Source of the DNA: Myxococcales bacterium
GTDB taxonomy: Bacteria > Myxococcota > UBA727 > JABDBI01
Assembly: GCA_947445025.1 (NCBI GenBank)
Contig: CANFCB010000010.1
Span: 1-37,579 of the forward strand
Length of the DNA stretch: 37,579 bases
Direction of reading: 5' to 3'
The translations under genes were made by a program, and so were the position numbers. This document shows, piece after piece, positions 9,419-16,948 of this stretch. Each line of letters opens with the position of its first letter. The stretch's first letter is position 1. Under the pieces are notes generated by a model. The model ran no database searches, was not told where the DNA came from, and saw only the letters and a program-made list of their open reading frames with translations.

Positions 9419-10566
<1,148 letters not shown>

Positions 10567-10582
10567 TTTCAGCATTTTCCCA

Positions 10583-10611
10583 TTGCGAATCTGCCAGTTA
10601 AATGGTTTTAT
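10583..10611 (+). promoter_or_regulatory. Possible promoter for yajC-secD-secF
   Basis: TTGCGA at 10583-10588 and TTTTAT at 10606-10611 are separated by 17 bases and precede yajC by about 30 bases. Each hexamer matches consensus in four positions. It is a weak candidate because the operon may also be read through from queA-tgt. Confidence 0.3.
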
Positions 10612-10642
10612 GTGTGCGTTATCTTTTTAGGAGTATTTTATA

Positions 10643-10975
10643 ATGAGTGAATTATTTGGGCAAAGCAATCAAGGCGGCGGAATATTGTCGATGTTAATGA
10701 TGTTCGGGGCTATGTTTGCAATTTTGTACTTTGTGATGATTCGCCCTCAGCAAAAACAGCAAAGAAAACATGCGGAGCTGATTTCATCCTTAAAAAAGGG
10801 AGACGAAGTTATTTTATCCAGCGGTATCGTTGGTCGTATTTTTTCTGTCGAAGATAAATTTCTCGTGCTTGAACTTAGCGATAAAAACAAAATGAAAGTT
10901 CTCAAAATAGCAGTTCAAGCGCTTACGAATCCGCTTGTTCCTGCAATACAAGCCAGCAGCGAAAAAGTAAACTAG
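10643..10975 (+). CDS. yajC: Sec translocon accessory subunit YajC
   Basis: This 110-residue protein has a single membrane segment (residues about 17-34) followed by the conserved RPQQKQQRKHAEL basic segment and a small soluble domain with KKGDEVILSSGIVG. YajC associates with SecDF and the YidC insertase at the inner membrane. The start follows an AGGAG ribosome-binding site. It is the first of three Sec genes transcribed together, with a 37-base gap to secD. Length and sequence are typical. Confidence 0.97.
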   Translation: MSELFGQSNQGGGILSMLMMFGAMFAILYFVMIRPQQKQQRKHAELISSLKKGDEVILSSGIVGRIFSVEDKFLVLELSDKNKMKVLKIAVQALTNPLVPAIQASSEKVN

Positions 10976-11012
10976 ACTTCGCACACGTTTTTTAAAAGTT
11001 TATGGAGATGCC

Positions 11013-12806
11013 ATGTATCAGACTTGGAAACTTAGGTTGCTATTATCCGGTATTCTTCTTGGCGCCGCTGCTTACGCGCTGGTGCCAACTTTTATTTACT
11101 TTTCCTTATCGGAAGAGCAATTAAAAGAAGTCCGGCGCGATAAAGATGCTTTTTCCAAGTATCTTCCTAAATGGTCGATTTCAAATCACATCGTTCCAGG
11201 TCTTGATCTTCAAGGCGGCATGCACATGGTGCTTGGTGTCGACGTTGATAAGGCCTTGGCAGACAAAACCAGCCGAACAGCTGATCGCCTTCGTCAATTT
11301 GCCACTGATAAGAAAGCTGCTTTTACTAAAATCGAACAAACGCCAGACAACAGCGGTCTAGAGACCCGGATTCTAGTTAGCTTTGCCTCGCTAAACGATC
11401 TCAATTATTTTAATAAAAACATTTTAGATCAATTTGGAGAACTGGTTACTGTTTCAGAAAGCGACAACAGCTTGACTCTCCAGCTAGATCCACGACTGGT
11501 ACAATCAACTCGAAGAGACGCAGTTGATCAAACAATTATTACCATTCGCAATCGTGTCGACAAAATGGGCGTCACCGAACCCAGCATTTCCAAACGTGGC
11601 GATGATCAGATTCAGATTCAGCTTCCTGGTTATGACAATCCCGATGAAGCCAAAAGCTTAATTGGCCGTACCGCTCAATTAGAATTCCAAATGTGCGATG
11701 ATACCACGCTATTTTTAACGGAATTAAAAGATCTCCCTAAAGACGTTGAGATTGTCACAAGCAGTTACGGCAGACCTGATGGCACTTCTGGAAAAGATAT
11801 CTTTTTGGCCTTTAATGAAAACAAACTTGGCGAGGTTAAAGCTTTTCTAAAAAGCAAAGTGTCCCCTGTGCATGTCATCAAATACGGCAAGTCTGGCAAT
11901 GCTGGTTTGGGACCTGTGATGATGCGAACCTATACCTTGCATAAAAAAGTGGTTTTAGCCGGCGACGACTTGGTAAATACTAGCGTGAACATGGGATCAG
12001 AAACAGATCCTAGACCCGGGGTGTCGATTACTTTTAGCGCCACTGGTGCACGTATTTTCGATGAGCTAACCGCAGCTAATATCGGTAATCGTATGGCGAT
12101 TGTACTCGAAGATTTGGTCGACAGTGCCCCTGTTTTTCAAACGCGAATTTCAGGAGGCAGCGCCAACATCTCTATGGGTGGCGGTCGCACCCGTGAAGAA
12201 AGCATCAAAGACGCCAATCAATTATCTCTGGTATTAAAGTCTGGCGCCCTGCCCGCACCGGTGACCTTCAGAGAAGAACGCAGCGTCGGACCTTCTTTAG
12301 GTGCCGACTCCGTAAAAAGTGGCGAGCGCGCCTTTTTGGCGGGGAGCATCCTGGTTATTTTGTTGATGATTTTTTACTATCGCCTCTCGGGATTTTTCTC
12401 GGTCGTGGCAGTGCTTATGAACCTGGTTTTTATGTTGGCAGCACTCGCGCTCTTAGGTGCAACCATCACGTTGCCAGGTATCGCAGGTCTTCTGCTGACA
12501 TTCGGGATGGCTGTTGACGCCAACGTGATTATCAACGAACGTATTCGTGAAGAATTACGGCGCGGAAAAATGCCGCGCTCTGCGGTAAAAACCGGCTATG
12601 CGGCTGCCTTCAGCGCTGTGATAGATTCCCACGTTACCACTTTTATCGCGGGCATGGTGCTTTGGCAGTACGGAACCGGGCCTGTTCAGAATTTTGCAAC
12701 GATGTTGTTAATCGGAACTGTTCTATCCATATTCACAGCTGTTTTTATCACGCGCATCTTCTTTGACATGATCACATCTAAAGATCCAAAAGAATTGTCG
12801 ATATAA
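11013..12806 (+). CDS. secD: Protein translocase subunit SecD
   Basis: SecD, with SecF, uses the proton gradient to pull secreted proteins out of SecYEG on the periplasmic side. The 597-residue protein has one N-terminal membrane helix, the large periplasmic domain starting with GLDLQGGMH near residue 64 and ending near residue 430, and a C-terminal five-helix RND-type domain. The conserved GLLLTFGMAVDANVIINERIRE segment keeps the Asp that corresponds to E. coli SecD D519, needed for proton flow. A GGAG ribosome-binding site precedes the ATG. The secF gene begins 24 bases after the stop. Confidence 0.97.
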   Translation: MYQTWKLRLLLSGILLGAAAYALVPTFIYFSLSEEQLKEVRRDKDAFSKYLPKWSISNHIVPGLDLQGGMHMVLGVDVDKALADKTSRTADRLRQFATDKKAAFTKIEQTPDNSGLETRILVSFASLNDLNYFNKNILDQFGELVTVSESDNSLTLQLDPRLVQSTRRDAVDQTIITIRNRVDKMGVTEPSISKRGDDQIQIQLPGYDNPDEAKSLIGRTAQLEFQMCDDTTLFLTELKDLPKDVEIVTSSYGRPDGTSGKDIFLAFNENKLGEVKAFLKSKVSPVHVIKYGKSGNAGLGPVMMRTYTLHKKVVLAGDDLVNTSVNMGSETDPRPGVSITFSATGARIFDELTAANIGNRMAIVLEDLVDSAPVFQTRISGGSANISMGGGRTREESIKDANQLSLVLKSGALPAPVTFREERSVGPSLGADSVKSGERAFLAGSILVILLMIFYYRLSGFFSVVAVLMNLVFMLAALALLGATITLPGIAGLLLTFGMAVDANVIINERIREELRRGKMPRSAVKTGYAAAFSAVIDSHVTTFIAGMVLWQYGTGPVQNFATMLLIGTVLSIFTAVFITRIFFDMITSKDPKELSI

Positions 12807-12830
12807 AAATCCATTAATTGGGGAAGTTTT

Positions 12831-14156
12831 ATGAAAATGTTTCGCTTTTTTGATCCGAGCAGAGAACTAAACTTTGTTCAATACTTTCGGCCTTCTTTGT
12901 ACATTGCGGCTCTGTTTCCTATTGTTGCCATTATCGGCAGCATGGTATTGGGAATTAATTGGGGAATTGATTTTGCCGGCGGCATGGAAATGCAAATCCA
13001 ATTCTCCAAACCGGTGCCTGCCGAAGAAATTCGCAGTGTCTTAGAAGATTTAGGTTTTCATAAGCACCAAGTGCAGCGTTACGGCGCAAAAGATAGCAAT
13101 GAAATGCTGGTACGCGTCGAGCGCCTAGTTACTTTTAAACCAGAAGACGCTGTCCGTGTGCAAAAAGTAATTGCATACAATTTATCTACCAGCACCAACC
13201 CTATTTCGCAAAAGTCTGTTGAAGTTCTCTTTAACGAGAATATTAGCGATCGTTTTTCTGTCAAGATCCCAGTTCCAACAATGAAAGCTGGCGCTACCGC
13301 GGAACAAACAGCAGAATCCCTACAAACCCAACACCATGAACTAGCCAAAATCATCGACGATAAAAGCGGTTTTAAGTTACGTAAAAGTAAAAAAGCAGGA
13401 GAAGAAACAGCTGATATCAGCAACGCTGTGATGCATGACGAACCCAAAGACGGATTTGTTCTGTACAATATCCATTTCATCGGCGTATCCGATAAAATTG
13501 GCCAGGTTCTTACTCAAAAATTTGGTCAAGCAGAAATCAGACGCGTCGAATTTGTGGACAGTCAGGTATCCAAGCAGCTACGCACCGACGGTATTCTCGC
13601 TGTTATTTATGCCATCATAGCCATCTTGATTTACATCGCCATTCGCTTTGATATCTTTTTCTCGCCCGGCGCAGTTGTGGCTTTAGTGCAAGATACTTTT
13701 GGGGCTTTTTTAGTATTTGTTTTTGGGCGCTACGAATTTGATTTGCCATCCATCGCAGCCTTATTAACAGTTGTTGGTGTTTCAGTTATTAATACCGTCG
13801 TGGTTTATGATCGAATTCGAGAAACTATGCCTACTGGTAAAAAAGAATTGGACGACGCAGAAGTCACCCATTGTGTTAACAAAGCAGTGAATGACACTTT
13901 AAGCCGCACTATTAACACCACATTAACGACGCTATTTTCCTCGGTCGCTTTGTGGATTTTTGCCGGCGGGGCTATTAAGAGTTTTGCTATTACGCTGACT
14001 GTGGGACTTTCTTTGGGTGCATTCTCATCGACTTTTGCCGCACCTGCGACTTATCTTTTCTTGCGCAGACGCTTTAAAAATCGTCACGATTTATTTAACT
14101 CAGACAAAACGCACACTGGACCTACCAGAGAAGATAAAGCACGCGGTATTGTCTAG
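12831..14156 (+). CDS. secF: Protein translocase subunit SecF with enlarged periplasmic domain
   Basis: The 441-residue product is clearly SecF: N-terminal helix, GIDFAGG motif near residue 45, and a C-terminal five-helix RND domain from about residue 250. E. coli SecF is 323 residues. The extra length lies mainly between GIDFAGG and the EFVDSQVSKQLRTDG segment near 238, which in E. coli is reached about 105 residues earlier, so the periplasmic domain is roughly doubled by a charged insert. In the membrane segment matching E. coli GYSLNDSIVV, the sequence here is GVSVINTVVV, so the conserved Asp (E. coli D213) is Asn and the preceding Asn is Ile. The Arg in TLSRT, matching E. coli R247, is kept. 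It closes the yajC-secD-secF unit. Confidence 0.95.
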   Translation: MKMFRFFDPSRELNFVQYFRPSLYIAALFPIVAIIGSMVLGINWGIDFAGGMEMQIQFSKPVPAEEIRSVLEDLGFHKHQVQRYGAKDSNEMLVRVERLVTFKPEDAVRVQKVIAYNLSTSTNPISQKSVEVLFNENISDRFSVKIPVPTMKAGATAEQTAESLQTQHHELAKIIDDKSGFKLRKSKKAGEETADISNAVMHDEPKDGFVLYNIHFIGVSDKIGQVLTQKFGQAEIRRVEFVDSQVSKQLRTDGILAVIYAIIAILIYIAIRFDIFFSPGAVVALVQDTFGAFLVFVFGRYEFDLPSIAALLTVVGVSVINTVVVYDRIRETMPTGKKELDDAEVTHCVNKAVNDTLSRTINTTLTTLFSSVALWIFAGGAIKSFAITLTVGLSLGAFSSTFAAPATYLFLRRRFKNRHDLFNSDKTHTGPTREDKARGIV

Positions 14157-14189
14157 AATGTTTTGAGAGATTTAGTCCATTAAAACGTT

Positions 14190-15185
14190 ATGCTTAGAAT
14201 GCAACCTTTTCACAGCGAATATCCTAAAACTATCGAAGAGGCGACAGCGTTGCTTTCACAACACGGTGCCTCTGCCAAAATCTGCGCTGGTGGCACCGAT
14301 TTGTTACCCAACCTGAAACACGAACTGTTAACACCACAGTTTGTGATTTCCTTGAGCCGTGTTGCCAGTTTGCGTGGCATTCTGGTTTCAGAAAATACCA
14401 TCAGCATTGGCGCGATGACCACGCTGGAACAAATTGTTAAAGATAAAGATATTCAGCGCTTCGCGCCTAGCCTCTGTGACGCCGCTTCTCATGTCGCTGG
14501 CCCGCAATTAAAAAGCATGGGCACCCTGGGAGGCAATCTTTGCCTCGACACCCGCTGCCTTTATTATAATCAGACTTATTTTTGGCGAGAGGCTCTGGGC
14601 TTTTGCTTGAAAAAAGATGGTACCACTTGCCATGTGACCCAGACCGGGAAAAAATGTGTGGCAGCCGCGTCGAACGATACGGCTACTATTTTATTATGCC
14701 TAGACGCAAGCGTAGATATTTTGAATCAAGATGGCATTCGCCAAATCAAACTAAAAGACTTTTACTTAGGCGATGGCATAAAAAATAATATTTTAAAGCC
14801 AAATGATTTACTAGTAACCGTACATGTTCCCAAGCGAACTACCTCGCCACTAAAACGTCTCGAAGGTTTTGCTAAACTCAGACACAGAGAAAGCATCGAC
14901 TTTCCCATGCTCTCAATTGGCGTGCGCTTTGACATCGATGCACAAGAAAAAATTGCCTTTTCCCTGGTTACTATCAATGCACTTTTTGCGCGACCTAAAA
15001 CCATCCAAACCGATTGGCTGATTGGACAACCCTTAACATCTTCGACCATTGCGCAACTTGGGCAATACGCCAAAGATAGATGCACCCCGCTCACCAATAT
15101 TTGCGACGACCCCACCTGGCGTAAAGAAATGATTGCGGTACATATTAAGAAAGCTTGCGAAAAAGCTCTGGAGACAACACCATGA
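14190..15185 (+). CDS. FAD-binding molybdopterin-dehydrogenase subunit, HcrB-like with 4Fe-4S cysteines
   Basis: The 331-residue product has the FAD-binding fold of xanthine-oxidase-family middle subunits, with CAGGTDLLPN (residues about 32-41) and a TLGGNLC segment near 112. Four cysteines at 123, 139, 147 and 156 are spaced 16, 8 and 9 apart, the same as the ligands of the extra 4Fe-4S cluster in the 4-hydroxybenzoyl-CoA reductase beta subunit. It is therefore HcrB-like rather than a generic CoxM. Such a subunit would pass electrons to or from molybdopterin and 2Fe-2S subunits, yet neither partner is encoded nearby: secF lies upstream and bolA downstream. Start is either 14190 or the ATG at 14199, which fits the family N-terminus (MQPF) better. 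The stop overlaps the bolA start by ATGA. The substrate is unknown. Confidence 0.85.
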   Translation: MLRMQPFHSEYPKTIEEATALLSQHGASAKICAGGTDLLPNLKHELLTPQFVISLSRVASLRGILVSENTISIGAMTTLEQIVKDKDIQRFAPSLCDAASHVAGPQLKSMGTLGGNLCLDTRCLYYNQTYFWREALGFCLKKDGTTCHVTQTGKKCVAAASNDTATILLCLDASVDILNQDGIRQIKLKDFYLGDGIKNNILKPNDLLVTVHVPKRTTSPLKRLEGFAKLRHRESIDFPMLSIGVRFDIDAQEKIAFSLVTINALFARPKTIQTDWLIGQPLTSSTIAQLGQYAKDRCTPLTNICDDPTWRKEMIAVHIKKACEKALETTP

Positions 15186-15460
15186 ATCTAGCTCACCAAG
15201 AAACTGCCGAAAAAATTGAGATTTTGTTAAGAGAGCGCTTTATGCCCAGCAAGTTAAAAGTCACCAACGAAAGTCATCTTCACGCCAAACATAAAGAAGC
15301 TAAAAAGCATCCCGAAGCCGGACACTTTCGCATCGTCCTGGTCAGTTGCGACTTTGCAGAAAAATCCCTCATCCAACAGCATCGCATGGTCTATGAATGC
15401 CTCGCTGAACTCATGCCAGGATCCATTCACGCCTTGGCTTTAGAAACCAAAGCAGCCTAG
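15182..15460 (+). CDS. bolA: BolA-family protein
   Basis: The 92-residue product has the BolA fold signature: His residues in the ESHLHAKHKEA segment, GHFRIVLVSCDF, then HRMVYECLAELM and a terminal IHALALET. BolA proteins pair with monothiol glutaredoxins in iron-sulfur cluster handling and affect morphology and stress responses. The ATG at 15182 overlaps the upstream stop as ATGA and follows GGAG, so I prefer it over an upstream in-frame start at 15155. Translational coupling to a gene for a 4Fe-4S flavoprotein subunit is suggestive but does not prove a functional link. Confidence 0.92.
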   Translation: MNLAHQETAEKIEILLRERFMPSKLKVTNESHLHAKHKEAKKHPEAGHFRIVLVSCDFAEKSLIQQHRMVYECLAELMPGSIHALALETKAA

Positions 15461-15465
15461 AACTT

Positions 15466-15494
15466 ATTGCAACTGAGTTGCAATTAAATAAAAT
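15466..15494 (+). promoter_or_regulatory. Perfect palindrome overlapping a candidate promoter for the ankyrin-RING gene
   Basis: Nine-base exact inverted arms (ATTGCAACT and AGTTGCAAT, 15466-15484) flank one central base. A promoter can be drawn across it: TTGCAA at 15467-15472, a 16-base spacer and TAAAAT at 15489-15494, giving a transcript start about 15 bases before the ATG at 15516. The palindrome covering -35 and spacer looks like an operator for a dimeric repressor. A hairpin terminator for bolA is the alternative, but the following bases are A-rich rather than T-rich. Confidence 0.45.
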
Positions 15495-15515
15495 ACCTGC
15501 AAGTAACAGCTCACT

Positions 15516-16187
15516 ATGTTATGCAAAATATTTTATCTATTATTAGCAATTATCACTGCACATGCAACTCACGCAAATGAACTGGTCGCCAAGGCTCATG
15601 CGGGTGACTGGGTAGCAGTTGAAGAAATGCTACAATGCCCCACCTGTAAAATTAATGTTAATCAGCGCTGGAGGGAAAAATTTCTTTGCTCTGTTTCGAT
15701 ATACCATAGAAAATTTTGCACGTACGGCCATACGGCTTTGCATCACGCAGCAATAGACGGAAATGTCATCGCCACAAAACTTCTTTTAGAAAATGGCGCG
15801 AACCCGCATCTAACTGATTATACGGGACAGACAGCTCTTCACTATGCGACTGCAGGCGGTCATCAAGAAATCCAACAGCTATTGCTTGATTATGGTGCAA
15901 ACCCACAACAAAAATCCCAAACATCTTCTTTTGCTCCTTCGTCTCAAAATATAATAACCGGCGCCCTTCTAGGACTAGGCGCACTACTTTGGTATCAGTA
16001 TGCCAATCGCATCAAGATATATCAAACCAGCGCATCCTGCGTCATTTGCTTGGGAGCTTTTTCTGAGCTTTTACTAAGAGCAACACGTCTGCTGCCTTGT
16101 GGGCACAATAATATGTGCCCTGAATGCCTGCAGAAACTGTTTGACTATGGAGTAAACTCTTGCCCTGAATGCCGTGGACCGATGTAA
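15516..16187 (+). CDS. Secreted or envelope ankyrin-repeat protein with C-terminal RING finger
   Basis: This 223-residue protein combines eukaryotic-like parts. Residues 1-20 form a signal peptide (MLCKIFYLLLAIITAHATHA). Residues about 21-60 resemble a degenerate ankyrin repeat with extra cysteines, followed by two clear repeats at about 69-130 with GHTALHHAA and GQTALHYAT. A hydrophobic segment at about 147-165 may span a membrane. The C-terminus has a C3HC4 RING: C175, C178, C195, H197, C201, C204, C216 and C219. RING fingers of this type recruit ubiquitin-conjugating enzymes in eukaryotes, so this could be a host-directed ubiquitin ligase effector. That role is inference: no secretion signal beyond the Sec peptide can be seen. 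The Nudix gene starts directly after the stop (TAAATG), suggesting coupling. Confidence 0.88.
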   Translation: MLCKIFYLLLAIITAHATHANELVAKAHAGDWVAVEEMLQCPTCKINVNQRWREKFLCSVSIYHRKFCTYGHTALHHAAIDGNVIATKLLLENGANPHLTDYTGQTALHYATAGGHQEIQQLLLDYGANPQQKSQTSSFAPSSQNIITGALLGLGALLWYQYANRIKIYQTSASCVICLGAFSELLLRATRLLPCGHNNMCPECLQKLFDYGVNSCPECRGPM

Positions 16188-16715
16188 ATGAATGAAACTT
16201 TTTACGATCTTGTCTCGGCGATAACCCCTTGTGACGCATTGGAAGCAGGCCACATTCAAGACACAATTAATTGGATCGAAAGTGGAGCTCCGCTATTTCG
16301 CATCATAAAACCTGATATTCCCAATAAACACCTCGTTTCTTATTTCGTCATTTTTAATGAAAAAACCTTAAAAATACTGCTGGTTGATCATAAAAAAGCT
16401 CAACTTTGGTTGCCTGCAGGTGGCCACGTTGAATTAAACGAAGACCCAAAAGAAACTGTGCGTAGTGAGTGCTTGGAAGAACTGAGTGTTCCTGCAAATT
16501 TTTGGTGTGAAGTTCCTATTTTTCTCACTTCCACAATAACAGTTGGACTTACAGCAGGCCACACCGACGTCAGTCTTTGGTATGTACTGCGAGGCGATCA
16601 GCAAACCCATTATGTTTTTGATTCTGATGAGTTTAATGAGATTAGATGGTTGGCCGTGAACATTGGCACCAGAAACTATCGAAAAGTGATAGTTTTCAGT
16701 AAAAATAAGGAATGA
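16188..16715 (+). CDS. Nudix hydrolase with a divergent Nudix box
   Basis: The 175-residue product has a Nudix domain at about 45-165. The box reads GGHVELNEDPKETV followed by RSECLEELSV. All the metal-binding glutamates of the REXXEE core are kept, but the conserved Arg is Ser and the late Gly is also Ser. Nudix enzymes hydrolyse nucleoside diphosphates linked to another group, and the substrate cannot be predicted here. The ATG immediately follows the TAA of the ankyrin-RING gene, so the two are probably translated from one message. The altered box may reduce or redirect activity. Confidence 0.85.
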   Translation: MNETFYDLVSAITPCDALEAGHIQDTINWIESGAPLFRIIKPDIPNKHLVSYFVIFNEKTLKILLVDHKKAQLWLPAGGHVELNEDPKETVRSECLEELSVPANFWCEVPIFLTSTITVGLTAGHTDVSLWYVLRGDQQTHYVFDSDEFNEIRWLAVNIGTRNYRKVIVFSKNKE

Positions 16716-16755
16716 CTTTAGTCTTGGATCTTTTCGCGAAGCGAATATCGCATAC

Positions 16756-16789
16756 AGCCCCGTGATGAAGCGCAGCGAAATCCGGGGTT
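16756..16789. repeat. Imperfect palindromic repeat, REP-like
   Basis: Arms AGCCCCG (16756-16762) and CGGGGTT (16783-16789) pair with one G-T wobble around a 20-base centre containing GAAGCGCAGCGAAAT. The pattern is like short dispersed intergenic palindromes seen in many proteobacterial genomes. It lies in the 233-base spacer (16716-16948) between the Nudix gene and the convergent acyl-CoA dehydrogenase gene, where I see no gene. Confidence 0.5.
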
Positions 16790-16865
16790 AGGTGAACCGA
16801 AAAGCTAAAAAGTGCCGAAGGCCCGGTTGGACACCAATAATTTTTAGATTCATCTCGTCAAAGGC

Positions 16866-16908
16866 GGGAAAAATCCCCCCATCCCCTTTTTCTAAGGGGG
16901 ACTTTAAG
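16866..16908. repeat. C-rich/G-rich palindromic element, intergenic copy
   Basis: The core CCCCTTTTTCTAAGGGGG (16883-16900) is an imperfect inverted repeat preceded by a second C-rich block (AAATCCCCCC). A stretch of at least 21 bases is shared, in inverted orientation, with 33552-33573 inside the acyl-AMP ligase fusion gene. This is a small dispersed mobile-type palindrome of the sort that is common between genes and occasionally found within them. Confidence 0.6.
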
Positions 16909-16948
16909 AAATATCTAAGCAACCCGGCTATATCAAACACTAAGCTTA

